64,000 nt of DNA from Erwinia piriflorinigrans CFBP 5888 (GCF_001050515.1 NZ_CAHS01000006.1:248001-312000); one strand, 5' to 3'; shown: positions 36,999 through 47,703, numbered from the stretch's first letter. Notes: generated by a model from the sequence alone, not told the origin. A program made the numbers and translations.

Positions 36999-39900
36999 AT
37001 GGAAATACCATCTTTCTATCCACGGAATGATATGTTTTTTAGTCAGAGCGAGCACGACGTTTTTGTAAGTGATTTGGCAAAAGAACCTGGTCTACATCGC
37101 TATAATGTAAACAGAAAAAATTTATCGAGTGCATTGATATATTATATATCTGGAATAACGTCTTTTGAGAAAAATAGTAGTAGTCATATCAATGCTAATG
37201 AAAATAACAGCCTGTCTTCTGTTCTTTACCCATTCCCCCATAATGACGCCTGTGCGCTCCAGCACGCATTTTCACAGTCAAAGATAAGAAAAGCTAACGG
37301 GCAAAATGGTCAGGGAGTTAAGCAGCGGGTGAACATATTTTTCAGCTCAGATTTGACCCAGCTTACACGAGATTTTTTACAGGGCTGCAGCAATCTCACC
37401 CGGCAGCAACAGACAGAACTCTCAATTCAGGAACTGCGTTCTGCAAGCCGATACGCTTTGCCACCGTTATCAGTAATAGCAAAAAAAATGGGTAATGGAA
37501 TAGGATTCCTATTGAGCCACATCACAGGAATAGTGTCTCATGCTGAAGATTACATTGATCGCCATGATCCGTTTACACTCCCAATGTCAGAAGCATCCAT
37601 CCTCAACAAAAAAAGTAAAATGCGAAAAATAGCGGATGTAGAAGATAGCTCTATTAGTATTAAGGATAAAATTTTCCGAAAAAAAAATAGCCATGATGAT
37701 ATACAGAAAAACCAACAGGCTAATAAAAGTTTTATAAACAACAGAATGCAAGCACTACATGATTATTTTGAAGTATTCAATACAGAGCTTCCAGGAATAG
37801 AAAAGATCGCGGCCACTCTTTTAAGAGAGGCATTACAAAAAAAATTCCATCTAGGTATAGATCCTGAAAAAAACTATCTTATGTGTTTTAGAACGCGGAT
37901 TGATAGCGGGAATGATGTTGTTTTTGCTGAGCCGTTAAAGACTACAACGCTTACAGCATGCCTTCTCACGAAATTCGATACTGACTTTTTGGAACATCGT
38001 GACGAGGCGAATAGATTCTGTAGAATCTATGAAATCAAATATATTCATAATAAATCAGGCGAATTTGATTCTAAGGACGCGGTGAATATATCACCACTAG
38101 ATTTCGTCTCATTGGTATGTGACATGGATATTTATAAGTATGCTAAGAAAAAAATGGTTGAATGTTTTAGTCAAGAAGATAGATATATAAAAAAAACTTT
38201 CATCCAATTTATATATGACCTTGAAGCGAGTGATATTTTACCTGAATCAGCTGAGGATGTCTTAAACGGAGTCGGGTTGCTGGAAGGAAAAGAGGTTAGA
38301 ACAGCATTTTTCAGTATCAACGGCTACAGTGCAGCGAACGCATTTTTTTTTGAAAATAATAAAAACGACCGAGTGACATTGTATCTGCCAAATAGCTACT
38401 TTAAATTTTTATCCTTTAGAAGTTATTTTGAGATGGCAGCATGGGTAACTAATGCCTGTGCGACGAAAGAGAATAGAGTTATGATAGCGTCGCACTTTTC
38501 CATAGTGGACAGACAAAACGGCTTTTTTTACGATGGCATTGATGCCTGGCTTAATAGAATAAATGAGAAAAATTTTTACTATACCCGTATTTGTACGAAT
38601 CTTGTTCCTATTTTATCTAAAGATTTTTTCAAGATATATTTCCATAGTCAAAAAAGTAAAATATTGTCTGACCTTGAATCAAGATCAACATCAGGAAAAG
38701 AGATGATTCGTGATATGTGGAAAGAGGCATTAGATACACAAAATATTAAGCCCGACAGGGCTCCACTATCACATCTTATCAAAAGCCTTGAGTACGCTGT
38801 GAATGCTGATAGTGATCATAAACAGTTACAGGAGTGGAATCATATTATTTATGATGAGGTCAACATTATAGCTATAGTCATCATGAATACGGCAATAAAT
38901 TTATCTTCTGAAGAGGGATATGATTTTATAGATGGGGTAACCAGAGGCGTTAAATTAGAGAAAGAGATTGCTATCAAACCAAATTCCCCAGCGCTGAATG
39001 GCATCTATCAAGAGATACTGAAACCAATTGAATGCTCGGCTGAAATTAACGATAGAATTCGAGCTATAGACAGGTTTTTACCTGTAAAAACACCAGTAGT
39101 CATTGATTTGTATCGGATAAACGAAGTTATACACTCTGTTATCAGTACAGAAATACTCAATCATCCCTACCGTCTTCATTATGGTTTTCTTCCTAATATT
39201 CGTGATCATGCATATCTTCAAGTCGGATGTAAGAAATACAAAACGGCATATATTTCAGCAGAGAAAATTCTCGATGCTGCCTCACGAGCAGCTCATAACC
39301 ATGATTTAGAGGGTAATATTAAGCGCCTTTTTTGTAAAATCATTAATACGAACAATGAGAGAGTACTCGATGAGGCTATAAAAAGGCTTAGTCATCAAAT
39401 GTCACGAGTGAAAATATTTCTTAATAGTTCTAAAGCTATTTCGTATAGAAATATCATTTTTGTTTCAGCAAAACGAAGGCTTTACTCGCAGGATACCGAT
39501 TTTTTTCATACTACAATTGCAGGCGGAGAACATCTTAAACGTTTTATGATGGGTTTTACATTGAAAGAAGATCCCGTAAAAAGAATATTTATAATGCTGG
39601 AGTCCAATCCAGATTCTCCAGCTCACCGTGGCAATCTGACTTCAAATCTGAATATTACCATTCTTGAACCTGCCATAGTCCGTGAGGAGTATCACTTGAC
39701 ATCCTGTATTACAGAAGTTTGCCATGCAGCCCGGTTTGAGGATTATTATTTACCCGGTGATACTCGCGCAGTAAAACGTGAATTTAATATTGCACTGGAT
39801 AATGGGATAGTGACAAATAATAAATTCTTTCAGGATTTTACCGCTGAAATATTCAACTATCTTGGAACCCCTAAAATTTTAAGTGAAGAGAGTTCACTTG

Positions 39901-40088
39901 CTGTAATAAAAAAAACGCCAATGTTAATGGCTAATTTGATGATGAATAATGCCGATACGTTCATAGTTCTTGTTAAATATCTTGCAAGTATGCAAGTTAA
40001 TCAGGGAATGCAAGGAGACATTAATAAATACGACGATCACGATAGCAATCATGACATGTTAGGGTTACTTTTCTTTGCATCGATGTAG
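36999..40088 (+). CDS. Large DUF6543 (dermonecrotic toxin domain)-like protein, possible effector or toxin
   Basis: 1029 residues, strongly AT-rich with frequent AAA/ATA codons, unlike galP and metK on either side. No signal peptide or membrane segment. Residues about 240-530 follow the DUF6543 pattern: LPGIEKIAATLLREAL, ISPLDFVSLV followed by a DMDIYKY (from 364), then INGYSAANAFFF, VTLYLPNSYFKFLSFRSYFE (from 459) and ASHFSIVDRQ. Such domains occur in large toxins and secreted effectors of Pseudomonas and plant-associated enterobacteria. Residues 905-920 (TEVCHAARFEDYYLPG) resemble a metallopeptidase HExxH...DxxY site with the first His replaced. AAGGA precedes the ATG. Single-gene insertion; no immunity or chaperone gene is seen. 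Family call from pattern, not from a search. Confidence 0.6.
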   Translation: MEIPSFYPRNDMFFSQSEHDVFVSDLAKEPGLHRYNVNRKNLSSALIYYISGITSFEKNSSSHINANENNSLSSVLYPFPHNDACALQHAFSQSKIRKANGQNGQGVKQRVNIFFSSDLTQLTRDFLQGCSNLTRQQQTELSIQELRSASRYALPPLSVIAKKMGNGIGFLLSHITGIVSHAEDYIDRHDPFTLPMSEASILNKKSKMRKIADVEDSSISIKDKIFRKKNSHDDIQKNQQANKSFINNRMQALHDYFEVFNTELPGIEKIAATLLREALQKKFHLGIDPEKNYLMCFRTRIDSGNDVVFAEPLKTTTLTACLLTKFDTDFLEHRDEANRFCRIYEIKYIHNKSGEFDSKDAVNISPLDFVSLVCDMDIYKYAKKKMVECFSQEDRYIKKTFIQFIYDLEASDILPESAEDVLNGVGLLEGKEVRTAFFSINGYSAANAFFFENNKNDRVTLYLPNSYFKFLSFRSYFEMAAWVTNACATKENRVMIASHFSIVDRQNGFFYDGIDAWLNRINEKNFYYTRICTNLVPILSKDFFKIYFHSQKSKILSDLESRSTSGKEMIRDMWKEALDTQNIKPDRAPLSHLIKSLEYAVNADSDHKQLQEWNHIIYDEVNIIAIVIMNTAINLSSEEGYDFIDGVTRGVKLEKEIAIKPNSPALNGIYQEILKPIECSAEINDRIRAIDRFLPVKTPVVIDLYRINEVIHSVISTEILNHPYRLHYGFLPNIRDHAYLQVGCKKYKTAYISAEKILDAASRAAHNHDLEGNIKRLFCKIINTNNERVLDEAIKRLSHQMSRVKIFLNSSKAISYRNIIFVSAKRRLYSQDTDFFHTTIAGGEHLKRFMMGFTLKEDPVKRIFIMLESNPDSPAHRGNLTSNLNITILEPAIVREEYHLTSCITEVCHAARFEDYYLPGDTRAVKREFNIALDNGIVTNNKFFQDFTAEIFNYLGTPKILSEESSLAVIKKTPMLMANLMMNNADTFIVLVKYLASMQVNQGMQGDINKYDDHDSNHDMLGLLFFASM

Positions 40089-40311
40089 CATTCGAATAAA
40101 AAGGGAGCAGAATTACAGTGCGGGTAATGAACGTTTACGTAACGCACGGTGGTAACTCAAAAGCTTCATTGACATCAAATCCAACCTATCAAAGTTAGGA
40201 ATGAGACTGATGATAAGGCTCTGCTTTAAAACACCAAGGATGCTCTAATCAGGAGTGAGGGTAGTGGTTACCATCTTCGGTAAAAAAAATAAGTAAACTG
40301 CAAGCCTATCG

Positions 40312-40333
40312 AGGGGCATCCACGGATGCCCCT
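40312..40333 (-). terminator. Hairpin after metK, probable terminator
   Basis: AGGGGCATC and GATGCCCCT pair around CACG, 19 bases past the metK stop. The T-run on the minus strand is weak. Confidence 0.65.
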
Positions 40334-40351
40334 GAAGTTCAACGTAGAAAA

Positions 40352-41506
40352 TTATTTCAGGCCGGCGGCCTCGCGCAGCTGCGCTGCTTTGTCGGTTTTT
40401 TCCCACGGGAAGTGTTCACGACCAAAGTGACCATAAGCAGCGGTCTCGCGGTAGATGGGGTGCAGCAGATCCAGCATCTGGATCAGACCGTGAGGACGCA
40501 GGTCAAAGAATTCGCGCACCAGCAGAGTCAGCGTTTCGGTAGAGATTTTCTCTGTACCAAACGTTTCTACCATGATGGAAGTGGGTTCTGCCACGCCGAT
40601 AGCATAGGAAACCTGGATTTCACAGCGATCGGCCAGGCCAGCAGCAACGATATTTTTTGCTACATAGCGTGCCGCGTAAGCCGCAGAGCGATCGACTTTT
40701 GACGGATCTTTACCCGAGAATGCGCCACCGCCGTGACGAGCCATGCCGCCGTAAGTATCAACGATGATTTTGCGACCGGTCAGGCCGCAGTCGCCCATTG
40801 GGCCACCGATGACAAAACGGCCGGTTGGGTTGATATGGTATTTGGTATTGGCGTTGATCCATTCTGTCGGCAGTACCGGCTTGATGATCTCTTCCATCAC
40901 CGCTTCCTGCAAATCTTTTTGCGAGATGTCTTCAGCATGCTGGGTAGACAGGACCACCGCATCAATACCGACGATCTTGCCGTCGTCGTACTGGAAGGTG
41001 ATCTGACTTTTCGCATCCGGACGCAGCCACGGCAGTGTCCCGCTCTTACGCACTTCGGACTGGCGCTGTACCAGACGGTGAGCATAAGTCACTGGCGCAG
41101 GCATCAACACGTCAGTTTCGTTGGTGGCATAGCCAAACATCAGGCCCTGGTCGCCAGCACCCTGCTCCAGCGGGTCGGTACGGTCAACGCCTTGGTTGAT
41201 ATCCGGTGACTGTTTACCAATGGCGCTCAACACCGCGCAAGAGTTGGCATCAAAGCCCATATCGGAATGGACATAGCCGATATCACGCACGGTCTGTCGA
41301 GTGATCTCTTCGATATCTACCCATGCGCTGGTGGTGATTTCACCGCCAACCAGAACCATGCCGGTTTTCACATAGGTTTCGCAAGCCACACGGGCTTTAG
41401 GATCCTGCTCGAGGATAGCATCAAGCACGGCATCAGAGATCTGATCGGCGATTTTATCAGGATGTCCTTCTGATACGGACTCGGATGTAAAAAGGTGTTT
41501 AGCCAT
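40352..41506 (-). CDS. metK: S-adenosylmethionine synthase
   Basis: 384 residues, same length as E. coli MetK. Makes SAM from methionine and ATP; forms a tetramer. Motifs: [32 protein letters not shown] and the P-loop-like GGGAFSGKD. Upstream MetJ boxes at 41647-41670 indicate methionine repression. It supplies SAM to methylases and to polyamine synthesis. Confidence 0.97.
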   Translation of the reverse strand: MAKHLFTSESVSEGHPDKIADQISDAVLDAILEQDPKARVACETYVKTGMVLVGGEITTSAWVDIEEITRQTVRDIGYVHSDMGFDANSCAVLSAIGKQSPDINQGVDRTDPLEQGAGDQGLMFGYATNETDVLMPAPVTYAHRLVQRQSEVRKSGTLPWLRPDAKSQITFQYDDGKIVGIDAVVLSTQHAEDISQKDLQEAVMEEIIKPVLPTEWINANTKYHINPTGRFVIGGPMGDCGLTGRKIIVDTYGGMARHGGGAFSGKDPSKVDRSAAYAARYVAKNIVAAGLADRCEIQVSYAIGVAEPTSIMVETFGTEKISTETLTLLVREFFDLRPHGLIQMLDLLHPIYRETAAYGHFGREHFPWEKTDKAAQLREAAGLK

Positions 41507-41646
41507 TTTATTCTTTACCTTGAATTTAACGGGTTAAAAATCAACTGCATAGCGCGAAGACTGGTCACGAGTCGGTAAACTCAGACTTTACGCCCCCACA
41601 GGCAAAGCCATGAGCAGTAGTAAGACGGTGAGAAGTTGACCTGTAT

Positions 41647-41670
41647 AGACGGATTAACTTCTGGACGTCT
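41647..41670. promoter_or_regulatory. Three tandem MetJ boxes upstream of metK
   Basis: Consecutive 8-base units AGACGGAT, TAACTTCT and GGACGTCT match the MetJ box AGACGTCT at 6, 5 and 7 of 8 positions. They lie 141-164 bases before the metK start. MetJ binds tandem boxes cooperatively with SAM. Confidence 0.75.
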
Positions 41671-42379
41671 ATTTTAGGTTACTCGTTAAGCGGATTGCCA
41701 GCATTTTTTGCCGGATCAATGTGACTCAAGGTAATGGGCAATAAAATATCCTGTCACAGCACCTGTTTAGCTCATTTAGATTTTGCATTTTAACCTTCAG
41801 AGCTGTATAAAACGCCGCTAAAGACCCCATCCGTGGCGAGGGTCATATGCTGGCTTTTAGCCTCATTTTCAGCTTTATCCGCGTGCCGAGAAGGCAGGTG
41901 TGGAGGTGATAACGGTAATGAACCACCAGTTCGCTTTATCCGCCCAATTGCGCCATCCTGGCGTGTTCAGTCTCCCTGATTTCATCATCCATGCCAGTCA
42001 ATTGCAGCGAAGTTATCCGCGTGTTGGTCATAATGCTGACAGCATCGCGGGTTAACATTGACCTTGCCACAGCCTGTTTACTCTGCTGCATCACGATGGC
42101 TAATTTCCCGGCCCCTTGATCCGCAGACTGGCTATAATTTGCATGAGATAACGTATAAATTGGGTGCGGTTCTCTCGGATTATCCTGAGAGTTTTCCTCA
42201 TAAGTTCTCTGGCCCGCTACACGGAGTCTGCGACTTGTCTTACAATGTAACACTGCAAAAAACGATTTCAGCACCACTTTCGCGTGCGTGGCCGAACCGG
42301 CCGTTAATCGATAAATTCTTGCTACAGGATGTTCCTGTAGCTGCCAGCCGTTTTGCTTCATTACAACTTGAGGTTTGCG
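41671..42379. other. metK-speA intergenic region and speA leader
   Basis: About 700 bases with no gene I accept; E. coli has yqgB, yqgC and yqgD hereabouts and I see no match to them. TATAAT at 42133-42138 is a good -10 for speA but its -35 is poor. About 35 bases downstream, CTCTCGGAT and ATCCTGAGAG make an imperfect hairpin followed by TTTTC (42172-42196), which could attenuate a leader of about 235 bases. A minus-strand 141-codon frame at 41936-42361 overlaps this leader and has no similarity. Confidence 0.45.
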
Positions 42380-44356
42380 ATGTCTGACGACATGAAGAAA
42401 ATTATGGGTTCGTCAGCAGGCGAGCAGAGTGGATTACGCTCCATGCAGGAGGTCGCCATCAGCGACCAGGATGCCAGCAGAATGCTGCGCACCTACAACA
42501 TTGCCTGGTGGGGTAACAACTACTACGACGTTAACGAGCTGGGCCATATCAGCGTCTGTCCCGATCCTGACGTGCCGGAAGCCCGCGTCGATTTGGCAAA
42601 ACTGGTCAAAGAGCGCGAGGCAGAAGGTCAACGTCTGCCGGCCCTGTTCTGCTTCCCACAAATTTTGCAACACCGCCTGCGTTCAATTAACGCCGCCTTT
42701 AAGCGCGCGCGCGAATCCTATGGCTACAACGGCGACTACTTCCTGGTTTATCCGATCAAGGTTAACCAGCATAAACGTGTTATTGAGTCGCTGATTAATT
42801 CCGGCGAACCGCTGGGGCTGGAAGCCGGTTCCAAAGCCGAGCTGATGGCCGTGCTGGCACATGCGGGCATGACGCGTTCGGTGATTGTCTGTAACGGCTA
42901 TAAGGATCGTGAATATATCCGCCTTGCCCTGATTGGCGAGAAGATGGGCCACAAGGTCTATCTGGTGCTGGAAAAGATGACCGAAGTGAAACTGGTGCTT
43001 GAAGAAGCCGAGCGGCTAAACGTGATACCTCGTCTCGGTATCCGCGCGCGCCTTGCTTCCCAGGGTTCCGGTAAATGGCAGTCCAGCGGCGGTGAAAAAT
43101 CGAAGTTTGGCCTGTCTGCGACTCAGGTATTGAAGCTGGTAGAAATTATGCGTGAGGCGGGCCGGATGGAAAGCCTGCAACTGCTGCATTTCCACCTCGG
43201 TTCACAGATGGCGAATATTCGTGATATCGCTACCGGCGTGCGGGAATCGGCGCGTTTCTACGTCGAACTGGCAAAACTTGGCGTTAACATTCAGTGCTTT
43301 GACGTCGGCGGCGGTCTGGGCGTGGATTACGAGGGCACGCGTTCACAAAGCGACTGCTCGGTAAACTATGGTCTGAACGAATATGCAAACAACGTGATCT
43401 GGGCGATTGGCGCAGCCTGTGATGAGAACGAGCTGCCGCATCCGACGGTGATCACCGAATCCGGGCGCGCCGTGACCGCGCATCATACGGTGCTGGTCTC
43501 CAACATTATCGGCGTGGAGCGCAACGAATTCAGCGAACCCCAGCCGCCGGTTGAAGATGCACCGCGCCCTATCGTCAGCATGTGGGACACTTGGCAGGAG
43601 ATGCACGAGCCGAATAATCGTCGCTCGCTGCGTGAATGGTTGCACGACAGCCAGATGGATCTGTTTGATATCCATACCGGCTACTCGCAGGGAACCTATG
43701 ACCTGACCCAGCGCGCCTGGGCTGAACAGCTTTATCTGAGCATCTGCCACTATATTCAGCTGCATCTGGATCCGAGCAACCGCGCGCATCGCCCGATTAT
43801 CGACGAGTTGCAGGAGCGTATGGCGGATAAAATCTACGTCAACTTCTCGCTGTTCCAGTCGATGCCGGATGCCTGGGGCATCGATCAGCTGTTCCCGGTG
43901 CTGCCGCTGGAAGGGCTGAACAAAGTGCCTGAGCGTCGGGCAGTATTGCTGGATATTACCTGTGACTCCGACGGCACCATCGATCATTACATCGACGGCG
44001 ACGGTATTGCCACCACCATGCCGATGCCGGAGTACGATGTGGAGAATCCTCCGATGCTCGGCTTCTTTATGGTCGGTGCTTACCAAGAGATCCTCGGCAA
44101 TATGCACAACCTGTTTGGTGACACTGAAGCGGTGGACGTCTTTGCCTTTGCTGATGGTCGCGTTGAGGTTCAGCTGTCGGATGAAGGGGATACCGTCGCC
44201 GATATGCTGGAGTATGTGCAGCTCAACCCGGCGGAGCTGCTGACGCACTTCCGTAATCAGATCAAACAAAGCGATCTGGATGACGAGCTGCGCGCGCAGT
44301 TCCTTGAAGAGTTCGAAGCGGGACTCTACGGCTATACTTATCTTGAAGATGAGTAA
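42380..44356 (+). CDS. speA: Biosynthetic arginine decarboxylase
   Basis: 658 residues from ATG 42380 ([18 protein letters not shown]), which matches E. coli SpeA and follows TTGAGG; nine more codons upstream are open. Converts arginine to agmatine with PLP. Fold-type III barrel with the PLP-lysine segment [26 protein letters not shown] and the active-site [17 protein letters not shown]. Agmatine is used by SpeB, encoded about 650 bases downstream. Confidence 0.97.
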   Translation: MSDDMKKIMGSSAGEQSGLRSMQEVAISDQDASRMLRTYNIAWWGNNYYDVNELGHISVCPDPDVPEARVDLAKLVKEREAEGQRLPALFCFPQILQHRLRSINAAFKRARESYGYNGDYFLVYPIKVNQHKRVIESLINSGEPLGLEAGSKAELMAVLAHAGMTRSVIVCNGYKDREYIRLALIGEKMGHKVYLVLEKMTEVKLVLEEAERLNVIPRLGIRARLASQGSGKWQSSGGEKSKFGLSATQVLKLVEIMREAGRMESLQLLHFHLGSQMANIRDIATGVRESARFYVELAKLGVNIQCFDVGGGLGVDYEGTRSQSDCSVNYGLNEYANNVIWAIGAACDENELPHPTVITESGRAVTAHHTVLVSNIIGVERNEFSEPQPPVEDAPRPIVSMWDTWQEMHEPNNRRSLREWLHDSQMDLFDIHTGYSQGTYDLTQRAWAEQLYLSICHYIQLHLDPSNRAHRPIIDELQERMADKIYVNFSLFQSMPDAWGIDQLFPVLPLEGLNKVPERRAVLLDITCDSDGTIDHYIDGDGIATTMPMPEYDVENPPMLGFFMVGAYQEILGNMHNLFGDTEAVDVFAFADGRVEVQLSDEGDTVADMLEYVQLNPAELLTHFRNQIKQSDLDDELRAQFLEEFEAGLYGYTYLEDE

Positions 44357-44424
44357 CGTTAAAGCCTGATGGCGATGTTTTTGACGATCGACAGTCCCTG
44401 AAATGGATGATTAAGGAGCGAGAC

Positions 44425-44886
44425 ATGGGTTTATTAGACAGTTTAATTAATAATGCACTCGGCGGCGGTGACAAAGAGCAGAACTCTGGCAGCGAGTCGG
44501 GCATGGGTGGCAAGTTAGGCAGCCTGGCGATGATGGCGATCCTACAATGGGTGCAATCACAGGGTGGTTTTCAGGCTGTGCTGGCTAAGCTGCAACAGGG
44601 TGGCCTGGGCGGTCTTGCCGAAAGCTGGCTCGGCAGCGGTGAGAATCAACCTGTTGCCACCAGCCAGTTACAGTCTGCTTTTGGTCACGATGAGCTGCAA
44701 TCGCTGGCTGACAAACTGGGTACTACCCCGGAAGATGCGGTGAGCAAATTGCAGCAGTTCTTACCACAGTTTTTCGATCATGCATCGCCAGACGGTGAGC
44801 TGAAGCCGGAAGCGGAGCAAAACCTGAATAATGCCGATGGTAATGATTTGGGTAAGTTCGTTGACGGTATTTTTGCTAAAAAGTAA
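44425..44886 (+). CDS. YidB family (DUF937) protein
   Basis: 153 residues from ATG 44425, preceded by AAGGAG. Starts MGLLDSLINNALGGGDKE; Gly/Gln-rich middle with helices, then TSQLQSAFGHDELQSLADKL and VSKLQQFLPQFFDHASPDGELKP, a typical DUF937 pattern. Cytoplasmic, function unknown. It lies between speA and speB on the same strand and ends in a strong terminator, so it may be co-transcribed with speA. Confidence 0.88.
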   Translation: MGLLDSLINNALGGGDKEQNSGSESGMGGKLGSLAMMAILQWVQSQGGFQAVLAKLQQGGLGGLAESWLGSGENQPVATSQLQSAFGHDELQSLADKLGTTPEDAVSKLQQFLPQFFDHASPDGELKPEAEQNLNNADGNDLGKFVDGIFAKK

Positions 44887-44911
44887 CGCTTTGACGATGA
44901 GTTAATTTCCG

Positions 44912-44950
44912 ATCCCTTCTGCGTCGAATATGACGCAGAAGGGATTTTTT
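44912..44950 (+). terminator. Strong terminator after the yidB-like gene
   Basis: ATCCCTTCTGCGTC and GACGCAGAAGGGAT form a perfect 14-bp stem with a 6-base loop, followed by TTTTT. Confidence 0.93.
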
Positions 44951-45010
44951 CTATACCGGGTAAACGGGCAGAGCAAGCATTAAGATGCCGCCGTTTAACG
45001 AGGATTTGCT

Positions 45011-45934
45011 ATGAACAACACCTTAAACCATGAGTATGACAACTCTCTGGTTTCCAACGCCTTTGGCTTTATGCGTTTTCCACTCAATTTCCAGCCCTAC
45101 GACAGCGATGCGGAGTGGGTGATCACCGGCGTGCCTTTTGATGCTGCCACTTCTGGCCGCCCCGGCAGCCGTCTTGGCCCTGGCGCTATTCGGCAGATCT
45201 CCACCAATCTGGCCTGGGAAGGCTGTCGCTGGCCGTGGCAGTTCGATCTGCGTCAGCACCTGAAGGTGATTGACTGTGGCGATCTGGTCTATGCTTTTGG
45301 TGATGCGCAGGATTTCAGCGACAAATTGCAGGCACATGCTGAAAAACTGCTGGCGAAGGGTAAGCGCATGCTGACCTTTGGCGGCGACCACTACATCAGT
45401 CTGCCGCTGCTGCGCGCCCATGCGAAAACCTTTGGTAAGATGGCGCTGGTGCATTTTGATGCGCATACGGACACGTATTCCAACGGCCCAACCTTCGATC
45501 ACGGCACCATGTTCTATACGGCTCCGAAAGAAGGTCTGATCTCCCCGGAACACTCCGTGCAGATTGGTATTCGTACCGAATTCGATCCCTCTCTGGGCTT
45601 TAACGTGCTGGATGCGGCGCAGGTTAACGATCGTAGCGTGGATGATATTCTGGCGCAGGTGAAACAGGTAGTCGGCGATCTGCCCATCTATCTGACCTTT
45701 GATATCGACTGCCTCGATCCGGCCCATGCGCCGGGAACCGGTACGCCGGTGATCGGCGGCCTGACCAGCGATAAAGCCAGCAAACTGATCCGTGGCCTGC
45801 AAGGCATGAACATCGTTGGCATGGATCTGGTTGAAGTGGCTCCGGGTTACGACCAGTCTGAGATCACCGCGCTGGCGGCTGCCAGTCTGGCATTGGATAT
45901 GCTGCACGTCCAGGCTGCCAACAAGATCAAATAA
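45011..45934 (+). CDS. speB: Agmatinase
   Basis: 307 residues. Hydrolyses agmatine to putrescine and urea. Binuclear manganese site: [20 protein letters not shown] and [18 protein letters not shown] are intact. Slightly separated from speA by the yidB-like gene and a terminator, so it probably has its own promoter at about 44950-45010, preceded by AGGATTTGCT ribosome-site sequence. Confidence 0.96.
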   Translation: MNNTLNHEYDNSLVSNAFGFMRFPLNFQPYDSDAEWVITGVPFDAATSGRPGSRLGPGAIRQISTNLAWEGCRWPWQFDLRQHLKVIDCGDLVYAFGDAQDFSDKLQAHAEKLLAKGKRMLTFGGDHYISLPLLRAHAKTFGKMALVHFDAHTDTYSNGPTFDHGTMFYTAPKEGLISPEHSVQIGIRTEFDPSLGFNVLDAAQVNDRSVDDILAQVKQVVGDLPIYLTFDIDCLDPAHAPGTGTPVIGGLTSDKASKLIRGLQGMNIVGMDLVEVAPGYDQSEITALAAASLALDMLHVQAANKIK

Positions 45935-45937
45935 GCC

Positions 45938-45963
45938 GTAAGGGCGGGGCAACCCGCCCTTAC
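45938..45963 (+). terminator. Terminator after speB
   Basis: GTAAGGGCGGG and CCCGCCCTTAC form a perfect 11-bp stem with a GCAA loop, followed by TCATTTTA, 3 bases after the stop codon. Confidence 0.85.
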
Positions 45964-46705
45964 TCATTTTACCTTATTGGTAACATTTGTACTCGTACTT
46001 GCCGTCCGTTTGTGTCTGGCAGGGAAGAAATTTTCTGTTTTTTATAATAGATTTTGGTATTTGCGTTTTCATTGCAGAAAAAGTCTCTTCGACGTGAGAA
46101 GATGAAAAATGCCGATGTAGTAAAGGACAAATATGGTGTGGATGATATTGAAATTGTTGATAACCATCTCTCCATGATGGCAAGTTGAATGCACAATATA
46201 GGCTAATTGGGTCACCATTTGGTGATGTGGATCTAATTTTAGATATCGCATCGTAAAAAGATCGTTTATTTATTAACAGAGATTTGTATCGTGGATAACG
46301 ATATCATCCACAATAGCCATAAAACACAGGGCTGGCGTTGCACGAAACTATCCCCGTGACCATCGGTGCCGTTCAATGAGGTAGTTGCAAATTTGTATAC
46401 GCTTACATACGTTTCAGATATTACGATCACAACGTAAATATCAAACAATCTGTTATTGCTTTTTATTGAACAAATTTTTTTGGTTGTAATAGGTATTCGC
46501 GTACCATTTTCCTTATTAATACTGGCTATCCCATCTCACATCTTTATAGCCATATCGGATCGTGTGCCTGTTGATTTAGATATCGTAAACGGTTGTTTCT
46601 GTAATACTCGACAGAAGGCGGAGCCTATGGTAAAAGGAATTCAGCTTGACCTATCTTTATATCTCATCTTTGTATTTTTAATCTCTTAACAATGCAGGTG
46701 GTTAT
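45964..46705. other. AT-rich region left of the hydroxylase gene, possibly containing gene remnants
   Basis: About 740 bases with no gene I accept. Composition changes abruptly to AT-rich after the speB terminator. A plus-strand frame ending at 46186-46188 reads as a plausible protein tail (from ATG 46102: MKNADVVKDKYGVDDIEIVD) without a matching upstream part, suggesting a truncated gene. A hydrophobic 77-codon frame at 46456-46689 directly before the hydroxylase could be a small membrane peptide or chance. The region must contain the promoter of the hydroxylase-exporter pair. Confidence 0.45.
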
Positions 46706-47689
46706 ATGGACATATCCAAAATATCGGGCAAACACTTTCTAGAACTTAACTCTACTCACATTGATAAAACATTGGGAATATCTGCCTATTCTCCTTATGT
46801 TTACCCCTGTAAATTTATTAAAGAGTCCTACTTATACTCCTGTCAGCTTCCCAATAAAATCATTGAAGCTTTATATGATTTCAGAAACCATAGCAATGAC
46901 TATGGCGCACTTCTTATTCGTGGTTTTAGTGTCCTTCCTGACCACATATTAACACCTAAGGATAATTTTTCTATTCCTGACACTTTTAATTTTTACCGAG
47001 AGCGTGTTATTTCCATGATTGGCGAACAGTTAGGGTATTTAGTTTCATATAAGCAGGAGAAAAAAGGTGTTATTTTCCAAAATATAATCCCATCAAAAGA
47101 ACATGAGTATCACCTTTCATCAGAAAGCTCCAAGTCTCTTCTTGATTTTCATACGGAAATAGCTTTTCATTATGAGAAGCCTGATTATATCATCTTACTT
47201 TGCATCAGGCCCGATCATGATAAAAAAGCGAAGACATTTACATCCAGTACAAGAAGGATTAAATCTTATTTAAGTAATAGGGATATATCTATTCTTTCAG
47301 AAAAAAAATTTAAAACGGGCGTAGACTACTCTTTTGGGGGTAGTAATGGTGAAAAAGGAAATGGACGTATAGTTTCTGTGTTTAAAAAAAATAACCATGA
47401 CTATATTTGTTACGATTTAGATCTTATGGAGGGTATTGATAGTGAAGCTAACGAAGTCTTAAAAAATTTATCAAAAGCAGCTAACCATTCTAAGTGTTAT
47501 GTCTCTCTTGAGTCTGGTGATTTACTTATTATTGACAATAACAGAGCAATACATGGAAGAACCAGGTTTACACCCCGATATGATGGCTTTGATCGTTGGC
47601 TGCTCCGGGCATGTGTTTTAGAAGATAGGGTGAAATTAGAGTCTGTATCAACGGAAGATAACCCAAGAATGATTTGCAGGGAATTTTAA
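46706..47689 (+). CDS. Fe(II)/2-oxoglutarate amino-acid hydroxylase of the clavaminate synthase/AsnO/VioC type
   Basis: 327 residues, AT-rich. Iron ligands fit the HxE variant of this subfamily: His149-Thr-Glu151 (DFHTEIAFH) and His283 (NRAIHGRTRFTPR). Arg297 (FDRWLLR), 14 residues after the distal His, fits the 2-oxoglutarate-binding Arg. PDYIILLCIRPD after the HTE motif and TPRYDGFDRWL are typical of enzymes that hydroxylate free Arg, Asn, enduracididine or clavam precursors at C-beta. The substrate cannot be read from sequence; Arg or a basic amino acid is an inference from family and neighbours. It is followed after 14 bases by a LysE-type exporter. Confidence 0.8.
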   Translation: MDISKISGKHFLELNSTHIDKTLGISAYSPYVYPCKFIKESYLYSCQLPNKIIEALYDFRNHSNDYGALLIRGFSVLPDHILTPKDNFSIPDTFNFYRERVISMIGEQLGYLVSYKQEKKGVIFQNIIPSKEHEYHLSSESSKSLLDFHTEIAFHYEKPDYIILLCIRPDHDKKAKTFTSSTRRIKSYLSNRDISILSEKKFKTGVDYSFGGSNGEKGNGRIVSVFKKNNHDYICYDLDLMEGIDSEANEVLKNLSKAANHSKCYVSLESGDLLIIDNNRAIHGRTRFTPRYDGFDRWLLRACVLEDRVKLESVSTEDNPRMICREF

Positions 47690-47703
47690 AAAGAGGGTTG
47701 AGT

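Noticed and set aside
41936..42361. 141-codon minus-strand frame between metK and speA
   Set aside because: No similarity or good ribosome site, and it overlaps the speA promoter and leader.
43343..44269. 308-codon frame on the minus strand opposite speA
   Set aside because: Lies entirely inside the highly conserved speA gene; no ribosome site or known similarity. GC-rich coding DNA often leaves long antisense frames.
45023..45967. 314-codon frame on the minus strand opposite speB
   Set aside because: Mirror of the conserved agmatinase gene and its terminator, with low-complexity His/Arg/Gln composition.
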